Part shown: one piece after another, positions 53,947 through 64,000 of the stretch
Layout: each line of letters begins with the position of its first letter
Numbering within the stretch: the first letter of the stretch is position 1
DNA from: Merluccius polli
Lineage: Eukaryota > Chordata > Actinopteri > Gadiformes > Merlucciidae
Assembly (NCBI GenBank): GCA_030340625.1
Contig: JAOPHQ010002888.1
Span: forward strand, 72,501-136,500
Direction of reading: 5' to 3'
Length of the DNA stretch: 64,000 bases
The notes under the pieces: generated by a model
The model's input: only the letters and a program-made list of their open reading frames with translations
What the model was told of the DNA's origin: nothing
Databases searched by the model: none
Translations under genes and position numbers: made by a program

Positions 53947-56900
53947 ATGAAATTTGGAAACCTTTGACGAGTCAGGCTGAGCTATAGGGGCAAACATTTC
54001 ATAATAATAATACATAAACCCCACAATAATAATAGGTGTCCATAGATACTCTGTGAATACCTAATAAAGTAAAATTATGATATTACATTTTATTTATTTG
54101 GGTGTGAACAGCATTCAGGACACACAAGGTCACCTCACAGTGCAGTGAAAATGTGATGAATGCCAACAATATGCAGTGGGAATGTTTTCTGGTCCAAACA
54201 AGTTGGCTCGTATTGATGCATTCACTTTGACGCCCCATGGTGTAAATGATGCGCTGGGAGAATATTTACTGAATTACAAAACATTTGTCGGTTTGTTGTT
54301 CCAGGTTCTGTCGTGAATCCTCAGTCGCTGTTCCACAACTTCGCCTCCAATGTGATCAGCCAGGTCGTCTTCGGGTCCGAATACGACCACAACCACGAAT
54401 TCATCAAGATGTCTATCGCTGGGATCAGGGAGAACTCAAAGATCCTCAACGGGCCCTGGGCCATGGTGAGACTTGATGATCTGAAATAAGTCATGTTCAT
54501 TTTGATTAACGTGTGTTTAATATAATATGAAACAATATAATCTGAAGTATAATATTCCACAGATTTACGATACTATCCCCGGGGTTAAATACCTGCCGTT
54601 GCCCTTCAGGAAAGCCTTCAAAAACTTTGAGGTAATAAAGCCAGGCTTGAAATTAATAATTTTAATTCAAACGTATTTTTATTTTTATTTGTTGAGTACT
54701 ACTGGATATGGCCTATTCTCTTACTAAACTGTGTTTGTAGGATATTAGGTTGAAGACATTGGAGTTGGTGAGTGAGCACCAGAAAACCAAGGTTAAGGGC
54801 GAACCACGTGACCTAATGGACAGCTACCTGGACGATATGGAGAAGGTGTGTGTGTGTGTGTGTGTGTGCACATGTATGCGTCTGTGAGAACAATAGAGAA
54901 TGAAGTAGAAGAAAACTGAGAAAAATATTTAATTCTCTCTGTATCCGTCCAAAGAGAGGCAGCTCGTCATTTTCAGAAGCCCAGCTCTGTGCCTTCGCTC
55001 AGGATCTTCACTTCGCTGGGACCGACACGACCTCCAACACCTTGTTGACCAGCCTCCTCTACCTGATGACCCGCCCCCACATACAAGGTCTCCTCCCTCT
55101 GTCCGTCCGTCTGTCCGTTCTATCAAAGTCTATCGCTAAAAGCATATGATTATTTTAACCGTTTTTCCACCAGGTTAGTACCTAGAGGAAATCAAACACA
55201 TTTTTGTTTTTTTCAAACAAACACATCTCTCTCTCCTTCAGAGCGTTGCCAACAGGAGATAGACTTGGTGCTAAAAGAGAGAGATGAGGCCAGTTATGAA
55301 GACAGACACCAGATGCCCTACATGCAGGTTTATAAAGTCTTTATTCTTATACATGCAGGTTTATAAAGTCTTTATTCTTATACATGCAGGTTTATAAAGT
55401 CTATATTCTTATACATGCAGGTTTATAAAGTCTATATTCTTATACATGCAGGTTTATAAAGTCTATATTCTCATACATGCAGGTTTATAAAGTCTATATT
55501 CTCATACATGCAGGTTTATAAGGTCTATATTCTTGTACATGCAGGTTTATAAGGTCTATATTCTTATACATGCAGGTTTATAAGGTCTATATTCTTATAC
55601 ATGCAGGTTTATAAAGTCTATATTCTTATACATGCAGGTTTATAAAGTCTATATTCTTATACATGCAGGTTTATAAGGTCTATATTCTTATACGTGCAGG
55701 TTTATAAAGTCTATATTCTTATACATGCAGGTTTATAAGGTCTATATTCTTATACATGCAGGTTTATAAGGTCTATATTCTCATACATGCAGGTTTATAA
55801 AGTCTATATTCTTATACATGCAGGTTTATAAGGTCTATATTCTTATACATGCAGGTTTATAAAGTCTATATTCTTATACATGCAGGTTTATAAAGTCTAT
55901 ATTCTTATACATGCAGGTTTATAAGGTCTATATTCTTGTACAGGTTTATAAGGTCTATATTCTTATACATGCAGGTTTATAAGGTCTATATTCTTATACA
56001 TGCAGGTTTATAAGGTCTATATTCTTATACATGCAGGTTTATAAGGTCTATATTCTCATACATGCAGGTTTATAAGGTCTATATTCTTATACATGCAGGT
56101 TTATAAGGTCTATATTCTCATACATGCAGGTTTATAAGGTCTATATTCTTATACATGCAGGTTTATAAGGTCTATATTCTCATACATGCAGGTTTATAAG
56201 GTCTATATTCTTATACATGCAGGTTTATAAGGTCCTAACGACTGTCCTCATGTCTTCTAATACTTTAAGGGTTCATTTTTTGGCTGCAGGCTGTGATCCA
56301 TGAGTGCCAGAGGGTATCGAACACGGTTCCTCTGAGCGTTATGCACGCTACTACTAAAGACACTGAGCTCATGGGATACTCCATTCCTAAGGTAACCATA
56401 CCCGCAGCCCTTAACCCTAACCGTGACCCCTAACCCTAACCGTGACCCCTAACCATAACCGTGACCCCTAACCTTAACTGCAACCCGTGACCCGTAACCG
56501 TGACCCCTAACCTTAACCATGACCCCTAACTGTAACCCCTAACCTTAACCGTGACCCCTAACCTTAACTGCAACCCGTGACCCGTAACCGTGACCCCTAA
56601 CCCTAACCGTGACCCCTAACCATAACCGTGACCCCTAACCGTAACCCCTAACCTTAACTGTGACCCCTAACCATAACCGTGACCCCTAACCGTAACCCCT
56701 AACCTTAACTGTGACCCCTAACCTTAACCGTGACCCCTAACCATAACCGTGACCCCTAACCGTAACCCCTAACCTTAACCGTGACCCCTAACCCTAACCG
56801 TGACCCCTAACCATAACCGTGACCCCTAACCGTAACCCCTAACCTTAACTGTGACCCCTAACCTTAACCGTGACCCCTAACTGTGACCCCTAACCTTAAC

Positions 56901-57978
56901 CATGACCCCTAACCTTAACTGCAACCCGTGACCCGTAACCGTGACCCCTAACCTTAACCATGACCCCTAACTGTAACCCCTAACCTTAACCGTGACCCCT
57001 AACCTTAACCGTGACCCCTAACCGTAACCCCTAACATTAATCGTGACCCCTAACCTTAACTGCAACCCGTGACCCGTAACCGTGACCCCTAACCCTAACT
57101 GTGACCCCTAACCCTAACCCCTAACCTTAACCATGACCCCTAACCGTGACCCCTAACCTTAACCGTAACCCCTAAACAAGACCCCTAACCGTAACCATGA
57201 CCCCTAACCGTAACCCCTAACCCTAACTGTGACCCCTAACCTTAACCGTGACCCCTAACCTTAACCGTAACCCCTAACCTTAACCGTGACCCCTAACCTT
57301 AACCGTAACCCCTAAACAAGACCCCTAACCGTAACCGTGACCCCTAACCCTAAACGTAACCCCTAACCTTAACCGTGACCCCTAACCTTAACCGTGACCC
57401 CTACACATTTACGTGGACACAAGGGGGCAGCATAGCGCTCCCTATCTCACCGACGAGCAGATCCACAGGGAAAACACTCAATAAACCGTTGACTTGTGCT
57501 TTCTACGATCTATTAACTGTTGTAATGCTGTTGCCAAGGGAACCATCGTAATCCCCAACATGGCGTCGGTGCTGTGTGAGGAGGGCCAGTGGAAGTTCCC
57601 TCACGAGTTCAACCCACAAAACTTCCTGGATGACCAAGGAGAGTTTGTGAAGCCGCAGGCCTTCGTACCGTTCTCCCTGGGTGAGTGGACCAATCACGGT
57701 GTCTGTATGGGTCGATTGTTATTATTATTACAGAGGGGTTTTCTCATGATTGTCATCATCATTATTATTACGTCACAGGTCCCCGGGTCTGCCTGGGGGA
57801 GGGTCTGGCCCGCATGGAGCTCTTCCTGGTGCTGGTGACGCTGCTCAGAAGGTTCCAGTTCCTCTGGCCGAAGGACGCCGGAGAACCAGACTTCAGACCT
57901 GTGTTTGGAATCACTATCAGCCCTCGACCCTTCAACCTGGAGGTCCACTTTAGAGAGGGGGAGAGAGAGAGAGCCTGA
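48166..57978 (+). CDS. Cytochrome P450 family 2, copy 4, diverged (CYP2X-like)
   Basis: Exons: 48166-48327, 51310-51472, 53735-53899, 54305-54465, 54563-54631, 54741-54845, 54955-55087, 55242-55327, 56290-56391, 57539-57680, 57779-57978; 1488 nt, 495 residues, intact. Exon 3 has one extra codon (SLQSYNRQW against VALSYNRQW). Substitutions against copy 1 include PDDLMVNDVVQWK, AEALGLSL, TLKNFG, RENSK, IYDTIPGVKYLPLPFRKAF, DIRLKTLELVSEHQ, YLDDMEK, SEAQLCAF, LKERDEA, ECQR, LSVMHATTKD and KPQAF. AGTDTTS, ExxR and FSLGPRVCLG (Cys434) are kept, so an active but perhaps differently selective enzyme is likely. The gene spans 9.8 kb, twice copies 1 and 3, because introns 1, 2, 8 and 9 are packed with minisatellites. 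It lacks the hAT MITE of its sisters. Confidence 0.9.
48330..50095. repeat. 30-bp minisatellite with 232-bp higher-order repeat
   Basis: Units of tgatttatgatcatgttatt then atgtttggtg fill copy 4 intron 1, with variants tcatgg, attagg and shortened units. From about 48743 to 49480 the pattern of variants repeats with a period of 232 bp at least three times. TGATCA is palindromic, so many short hairpins are possible. Confidence 0.95.
50096..51309. other. Remainder of P450 copy 4 intron 1
   Basis: Non-repetitive AT-moderate sequence with a (GA)n tract at about 50600-50622, an 18-G run near 51150, and no coding exon. It differs from intron 1 of copies 1-3. Confidence 0.7.
51490..52875. repeat. 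12-bp CA-rich minisatellite, copy 4 intron 2
   Basis: About 1.4 kb of acacatcctcac and acacatccccac units in irregular order, starting 17 bp after the exon 2 donor. The three stop-free plus frames, up to 596 codons, are repeat translations continuing out of exon 2. Confidence 0.95.
52925..53340. repeat. Degenerate tatgctac low-complexity tract
   Basis: Irregular repeats of ctatgctac, ctacgctatg and cattacac with an imperfect 108-bp periodic duplication (about 53030-53260). It lies within copy 4 intron 2. Confidence 0.85.
53395..53734 (+). repeat. Multiplied branch-point/(GT)n/acceptor block
   Basis: The module ctcctcatctctactaatg, (GT)n, then g(t)gctag or ggtgctgg occurs about five times in a row and ends at the true acceptor (tgctag|CGG, exon start 53735). 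Copies 1-3 have a single module in the same place. CTACTAAT is a close match to the branch-point consensus. Confidence 0.85.
55322..56235 (+). repeat. 31-bp minisatellite carrying the exon 8 donor
   Basis: Unit tacatgcaggtttataa then (a/g)gtctatattcttat, about 29 copies. The first unit is the 3' end of exon 8 and its donor (atgcag|gtttat at 55327). The whole of intron 8 up to about 56235 is this array. Confidence 0.95.
56395..57410. repeat. Telomere-like minisatellite, copy 4 intron 9
   Basis: About 1 kb of cccctaaccgtga and cccctaaccttaaccgtga units with embedded ccctaaccctaacc. Copies 1-3 have only a short seed of related sequence (cctaaccttaacccctacc) at the same intron position. Confidence 0.95.
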
Positions 57979-58006
57979 GAGAGAGAGGGAGAGAGAGAGA
58001 GAGAGG

Positions 58007-58042
<36 letters not shown>

Positions 58043-59609
58043 CAGAGACAGAGACTGAGACTGAGAGAGAGAGAGAGAGAGACTGAGAGAGAGAGAGAGG
58101 GTGTGTGTGCATGTGTGTGCGCGTATGAATGCATGGCTACATGAATGTGTCATGACACCTTACAGCCTTAGAGTTATATTTTCCTTTATTACATTTATGT
58201 TTTTTTTTCATGTATGAAGTATGAATATGCTGTTCTGGGACATGTTTCTCTGGGATCATTGTTTATTTTTTGAACAAGTGTCTTGTAAGCCCATTCGGGA
58301 TGGGCATCAATAATGATATAATTAAAAAATACATTTAAAAAAATCACATATATTTGTTTTTTGTCACCCATGCGCCGTTAGTTTTATATTTCACATAATG
58401 TATTTGGTGTCAACAGATCCACACCTGTGAATTCCAGTTTCAAAGGTTCAAGGATGGTTACTGAGAGTGGTTTAGATCACCGATGGCATCCTTACATTTT
58501 TGGGAAAGATGGGAAACATATTTTCCATATAGTTTTCCATATGTTTTTTATTTATTGAATTCAGTTTGCAATACTTCAGGACCACATTTCACAACCACAC
58601 AAGGAAAAATAGTCAACCACACTTGCATGTGAAAGAGAAATTGGTGTGGGCATGATTTTTTTTTTCTATAATTGCTTATTGCATGATTTATAATTTCTAA
58701 AGTGTATGAATGCATTTGTGGGTGGTTACAGTCTCGTACATCCTACTGTGAACAAACAGCGCTTACAGACTGAGACCTGTCCATGGACAAGTAACTTGGA
58801 GACCATTTAGACTATACGTGGACGGTGTTGAAAGCAGGAAAAGTCAGCTAAAGTCTTCATTGTCGCTTTGGTTAAAAGCGTTAAATGACAAAATAACTTC
58901 ATAACAGCGTAAACTAAAGGCTAGGTACAGCTGATGATGTCATGGAAAACATTTGAATTCTGGATATGTTCATCATATCCAGAAACTGCTACCATTGTAC
59001 TAGAAATGATTCACCGGAGGTATTTTTTTTGTAAAATGACTTATATGTTATGCTCATGCAGTCACAGTCAGATTCTTATCACATGTTGATCTACATTAAA
59101 TTACATTTACACATTCTCCAAATCAGGATATCCACATGACCTCTATGTACTATGATGAATGCAAGCCACGTGATTCCTAAACAGACCAGACCAGATACTG
59201 CAGTTCGATATCAAAGCAATGAAAGTACATTGTGTTATATTTGCGTTAATAGTATATCACAGACGGAGTGTATTTCCAATTATTTTATACCGTTACAGTA
59301 TATTATTGATTCCACCATTGTAGTTGTAGTCTTAAATCAAGACCTAAAAAAATCTATATGTACCCTATAGTCTCCTTGGTTGCCACCAAAACCACATTAA
59401 AAACCTTTTACAGTAGAAGCACCCATGCCATTTTGAGCCAATCAGGAAACAGCACTAGCCGTGTCCCACCAGATGGCGATGTTTATACAGTTTAATTCTA
59501 GCGTTTGGTTTCCCTTTAAGAGGCTTTGCTTCACTACTACGACTCCAGTGTAAGGCATGTCTGATTGTCATACAAACCACTTAAATTACACTCTTGCATT
59601 CAATCCCGC
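57979..59609. other. Intergenic, P450 copy 4 to ap3b2
   Basis: Begins with (GA)n and (GAGACA)n 3' UTR of copy 4 to about 58110. ATTAAA-type hexamers occur near 58319 and 58333. The rest shows no exon. A stretch at about 59430-59530 (tagcgtttggtttcccttta) recurs at about 62035-62095, a dispersed repeat. Confidence 0.7.
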
Positions 59610-59615
59610 TTTATT
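59610..59615 (-). promoter_or_regulatory. ap3b2: Polyadenylation signal of ap3b2
   Basis: TTTATT on the plus strand, i.e. AATAAA on the minus strand, about 240 bp after the ap3b2 stop. The 3' UTR between contains poly-G/poly-C runs (59656-59687) and a tandem gaggcagggg repeat (about 59800-59838). Confidence 0.5.
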
Positions 59616-59855
59616 TCTATTTTTTAACAGCTACTCTAGTTGTTTCACAAAGCCGAGGGGGGGGGGGGGAGGGGGGTTGACATTTTTAGGAGAGAAAATA
59701 AAATGAATAAATAATTCAGGTTCGTTCACACTGACACAGCTTCCAGAGGGGAAAACCACATGTAGGCTTGTAAGTGTTGGGGTGCGCAGGGTGGGGGGGT
59801 GAGAGGCAGGGGGAGGCAGGGGGAGGCAGGGGGAGGCCGGGCGCTGGCGTTGGGG

Positions 59856-61222
59856 TCACTGCGTCAGCGCCAGCAGGATATCCTTCACCAGCATCGTCCC
59901 GATCACCATCTTCTCGCAGTTGACGGTCAGCTGGCATGGCCCGTCCTCTTTGGTCGCCACGGTGACCAGCACCAAGCTGCCGCTGGTCACGGTGCGGCCG
60001 GCGAACCTGTAGACGGGCGGACCGGGAGGAGGAGGAGGAGGAGCGGGAGAACTGAAGGTCAAAGTGCAGAGGTCAAAGCAGCCAAGAGGTTCAGAGGTGA
60101 AGTTAAAGTCAAGGTCAGATTGAAAAGTTGGAAAGCGCAGCAGAGGAGACCAGACGAGTATTTAGGGTTTGCACAACAAATGTTTCCCTTTCTACGTCAC
60201 AACATTTCATATATTGAAAATGTAATTATTTAAATTCATGTGTCGTTTTTATACATTTACATGTAATTAATATACATTTGTTCATTTTTCCAGTCTACAC
60301 CTGTCTAGCTGGTTGAGCATAACACAACCAGGGTTAGGGGTTCGATTCCCACTGGCCTCCCATGCTTACAATGTATGTACTCATGGTATTGTAAGACGCT
60401 TTGGATAATAAAAAGTGTATATTTACAGGCAGTATATTGTAATAGGGCAGTATATTGTAATGGGTTCTGGGTTTGATCCCGGGTGTCTGCCTGGTCTGCC
60501 TGTAGGCATCCTATTAGCAAGATGCCCTAACTCACTCTCCAAGTGTCCACCCAACCGCTGGCGGATATTGAACGTTGGTACGGCGTGAAGCCCTCTCACC
60601 TGCACTCCTTATCGGAGCCGCAAGGCACCCTGCTGAGGTTGGCGGCGGCCGTCACCCTCTGGACGATGGCGTGCTCATTATGACACCTCTCCACCAGCTT
60701 CACCTTCTCCGTTATCTCGTTCATGCCCATCAGCTGACCTACAAGACGGGATGCGTTAGGTGGAGGAGGACAAAACAAATGGGTAAATCCGGCAGCTGCC
60801 CTGTGTGCACACAGCATACAAAACACCCAAGCTGGTGGCGGCGGTGGTGGAGGATTCTCCAGAGGGTGTTGCTCTTATCGGCGTCGCGTGGAGCCTGGAC
60901 CGCGTCCAGAGTTTCACACGGCCCGCTATCAAAGCCACTTAAAGGGGAACCGCACTGCGAGTACGCGAGAGCACTGCTTCACACGCGTGTCGTGAAAAAA
61001 AAATCGCGGCCTGCAACATCGAGGAAAAAAGATGCGTTCTCCAAATGGGACTGATGATGTCAGTGGTCCAACGTGGAAACAGAGCTGATCGCCTGATCTG
61101 GTTGGATGAACGCGATTTTTTCCCCTTTAATTAAAAAAAACTAAGCAGCAAACTGAAATAAAGAACTATATTCATTTCTATATTACACCAATATAGAATA
61201 CCTTAGTTATATGCTCTCACAT

Positions 61223-61278
<56 letters not shown>

Positions 61279-62553
61279 ATATGTGATATGTATTGTATAT
61301 ATTTATATGATATTTAAGCCTCCCATATGATCCATAGGGAACAAGCTGGATGTAATACTGTAATACCCGGCAGTAGATGTCGTCATACAAGTACTTTACA
61401 AAATGTCTTCTCACAAAGACCAAAGTGCAATATTGCTCCTCTTTACATCCTTGGCAGGCACGTTCACAATGAACGCTCTTAGGCAGAATCGGCACAACAA
61501 AGTCATTTAGCCAAATTATATGTGGGTAACAGATGTTTTAGTGAAGCCAGGAGAGACGGTTACGATGGTTTGATCACCCAGACCGGTATTGTCCTTTAAA
61601 CTTTAACCTGATCTCCAAACATCATCAGTAGAATAATGGATACTGGAGATATAGCGACGCACGCCGTCCTCCTCCTCATGGTTCCTCTATTTCAGACCCC
61701 GTTGAGGTCTGTATGAAAAGGTGGGCCGTGATTGGTTGAGCATGACCGTGTCATTCCTGGTGAAGCAGGGGGGAGGAGGTGGGGTGGGGGGGGTGGGGTA
61801 GCGCTAAATCTGTCATTCTACTACAGATTTGTAGTTCACAACAAGGCACTACCAGGACATGTGGGGGTCAAGGTGTGGGGTGGTTGGGCGGGGGGGGGGG
61901 GGGACTTTGTGTAACATTAGTTTGAAGTGTAAACAAACACTAAAAATAACTTGAAGTAAGTCAGAAACCCGAGTTTACGGCAAGTGACCCGGCACCAATT
62001 TAGAAACAGTCATAGCGATAAGCGGACTTTCACCAGAGGTGGCGCTGTTACTGCATTTCTTTCTGTATTTAGTGTTTGGTTACCCTTTAAGAGGCAGGTT
62101 GTGGCAACAGACGGCTGATACAGCGATGCCGACAACAAAGCCTACTTACCTAGACTCTTTAAAAGCATCTCTAGTGGGAAAACAAGGGGAACCACAGGGA
62201 AAGAACCGTGCAAATTACATGTCTTTGGTTCGTTTTGAAGACGAACAGTCGGAACGAGCTGAGGATCTCAAAAAAGAAAATCAACTGTCAACCAATAAAA
62301 TACAAAAATACAAAAACAACTGTTAATACTAAATTCAACCGTCTGGGAAATTATTTATCACCCACTTTGTACTGGAGAATTATGAAAAGGGTATGGATGG
62401 GAAAGATGTCCGCTAGGTGAATAAAGGCCGTTACTTCTATCGTTAGTTTGCTAGTTGAATTATTTACCTTGTTCCTTCTTGAACTCGTTTTCTGTCATGA
62501 AGGAAGGTATCATCAACTCCCCGACCGGTGGTTGGATGGACACAAAGAACTTC
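59856..62553 (-). CDS. ap3b2: AP-3 complex subunit beta, 3' end (partial)
   Basis: Beta subunit of the AP-3 adaptor, which sorts cargo from endosomes to lysosome-related organelles and, for the neuronal form, synaptic vesicles. Only the C-terminal appendage is in the window. Exons in transcript order: 62468-62553 (FFVSIQPPVGELMIPSFM...EFKKEQ), 60600-60738 (GMNEITEKVKLVERC... AANLSRVPCGSDKECR) and 59856-60006 (FAGRTVTSGSLVLVTVATKE, then VIGTMLVKDILLALTQ and stop). The joins keep frame. GMNEITEK, RVPCG and the end MVIGTMLVKD...ALTQ fit AP3B2 better than AP3B1, whose end I recall as different. I found no further upstream exon before 64000, so the gene continues out of the window. The last acceptor follows a (TCC)-rich pyrimidine tract. 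Confidence 0.85.
60303..60415 (+). mobile_element. tRNA-derived SINE in ap3b2 intron
   Basis: A-box-like tagctggttgagcat at 60306, B box ggttcgattcc at about 60339, and tail gtaagacgctttggataa. Same architecture as the element at 22374-22523. Confidence 0.65.
60440..60545 (+). mobile_element. SINE fragment
   Basis: Contains gggttctgggtttgatcccg (B-box-like) and aggcatcctattagcaagat, similar to internal SINE sequence, without a recognisable A box or tail. Confidence 0.4.
60739..62467. other. ap3b2 intron
   Basis: Contains a (TA)n tract at about 61226-61276, the dispersed repeat shared with 23858-24310 (about 61370-61660), G-rich runs at about 61766-61799 and 61889-61904, and no further exon I can support. 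Confidence 0.7.
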
Positions 62554-64000
62554 CTGGTGTGAGTGCTTCAAACAAACACAACACATGGTTTCATGGTTTA
62601 TCATATTTCATATATTATATATCATGCATCACATTACTGTAGCAGATCAGATTAAATCAGGTCAGATCAAATTAGGTAAGGTGACCAGATTTCTAAAATT
62701 AGAAATGGGGACATTTGTAGTTTGGGCGGTCCATATATCAACCAAATACCTGATATTATTTCTGAAATGAAAAAAGTAGACATATTTACATTTAGCCTGT
62801 TATTATCATGGTAAATGTAATACATAGTAAAAGATTGGGCAGTACATGGCCAATGGTTTACTATGATGTGTTTTAAGCTTTGTAAACCAGCCAAAAACTA
62901 TCCAAAGTAGGAATAGGAAATCGTTATATTATATTGTATATTGCATTGATAGCCTATTGTTTAATAGGCTTATGCTTATGGCATAAAGTCGATAAATAGA
63001 ACCCCGCGTAGTGAGGTCACGTCACAGCCTATCAGATAGACACAAGACTTAATTACCAACTGTCTAGAAATGAATATTCATCAGCAAGCGAGAACCTTTG
63101 CCATTTAAAAAATCTATTCATATTTTTTAAAACGGTGACATTTCCGGAGACAGCTCCAGGAACGGGGATAGGCCACCAGGAACGGGGACTAACTGGAGAA
63201 GAAAAGCTCAATAAAACTAAATAGAAATAGGCCTAACCTTAATTGGAATTGAAAGATAACTATTAGCTTGATGTGAGACATACCACGATAATTATCCTGT
63301 TCTACTAAACAATACAGCAACGTGTTGACGAATGAAACAGCTGAGGTAGGGTTAAGTGGAGTGGGAACTTTTTAAGTACCAGCAAAAGTGACCTCCACAG
63401 CTAACATAAAAAGCACTTCTGTTCAGCGTTCGCTAGGCAACACTATCTGCACTGCAGTCACAGTTGCTATGCAATTACACCTTCTAAAACAAAGTGAACT
63501 GAAACTACAGTGCCGCAAAATATAGCTTTCAGCTTTCCTCACACTGACTATTAAGTTTTACTTCCCCCAATTATAATGTCCTCGTTGCATTTAGGCCACC
63601 TCCATCACTTTGAGCAGGTGGCCTGAATACGGAATAGACCCTTTTCACAGCAGGACACCACAGGTGTAGTTCATCACATTAATTATGGGTCTGTTCGATT
63701 TAGGTATGGCACAGTACAGACACAACTAGTCCAGTTAATAAACAGGAAGTTACTTCTACCCTATAATGGACGACCTGTGAAAAGGGTCCATTACAGGAAC
63801 AGGAAGTTACTTTACCCCACTATTGACAGCCTGTGAAAATGGTCCATTATAGGAACAGGAAGTTACTTTACCCTACTATTGACAGCCAGGGAAAAGGGTC
63901 CCTTACAGGAACAGGAAGTTACTTTACCCTACTGACAGCCTGTGAAAAGGGTCCATGACAGGAACAGGAAGTTACTTTACCCTACTATTGACAGCCTGTG
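62554..64000. other. ap3b2 intron continuing past the window
   Basis: No exon was recognised. About 63630-63780 looks like a MITE bounded by gacccttttcacag and ctgtgaaaagggtcc. From about 63745 a tandem repeat runs to the window edge. Confidence 0.6.
63745..64000. repeat. Tandem repeat running off the window edge
   Basis: Units of about 55-63 bp (aggaacaggaagttacttta, ccctactattgacagcctgt, gaaaagggtccat) occur at least four times and continue at position 64000. Confidence 0.9.

Noticed and set aside
55322..56235. CRISPR-like regular array
   Set aside because: The units are contiguous with no unique spacers, and the genome is eukaryotic.
56395..57410. Interstitial telomere
   Set aside because: Pure (CCCTAA)n is rare in it. 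Most units are interrupted by gtgac, and it fits expansion of an intron seed.
62039..62326. 95-codon frame MALLLHFF... as a small gene
   Set aside because: It lies in an ap3b2 intron on the opposite strand and starts within a dispersed repeat shared with 59430-59530.

Overview
The window is nuclear DNA of a teleost fish. The evidence is spliced vertebrate genes with GT-AG introns, a fish-type CYP2 cytochrome P450 array, several hAT-like MITEs, tRNA-derived SINE pieces with the usual fish tail, and very dense micro- and minisatellites. There is no bacterial-style coding. All genes were assembled by hand from exons; every exon junction listed keeps the reading frame and has GT/AG borders.

Layout. 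1-8.5 kb has no gene I can support. It holds simple repeats, a tandemly duplicated block of about 2.2-2.5 kb (631-3104 and 3105-5303) whose core is a 36-bp minisatellite, and long (TG)n and (TA)n tracts. 8.57-18.2 kb (+) is a complete nucleosome assembly protein 1-like 4 gene (nap1l4) with a CpG-rich first exon, 13 coding exons and a long 3' UTR. 18.38-26.13 kb (-) is a complete ten-exon acyl-CoA thioesterase of the ACOT/BAAT family, convergent with nap1l4. 27.31-57.98 kb (+) is a tandem array of four complete CYP2 genes (CYP2X-like by recall of family sequences), each with 11 coding exons and 494-495 residues. The first starts about 1.2 kb from the thioesterase start in divergent orientation. 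59.6 kb to the right edge (-) holds the last three coding exons of ap3b2 (AP-3 complex beta subunit); the rest lies beyond the window.

How the genes relate. nap1l4 and ap3b2 are housekeeping or neuronal genes bracketing a metabolic block: a thioesterase that splits acyl-CoA or bile-acyl-CoA, and ER P450 monooxygenases. P450 copies 1 and 3 encode the same protein by my reading, while copy 2, lying between them, shares older residues with the diverged copy 4. This points to recent duplication plus gene conversion.

The most unusual content is non-coding. It includes about 25 TTACGTAA cores packed into 490 bp of a thioesterase intron, minisatellites whose unit contains a real splice site (P450 copy 4 introns 2 and 8, thioesterase intron 1), complementary GU/AC repeats on either side of a nap1l4 exon, and transposon insertions that order the P450 duplications. 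Functional readings of these are inference.
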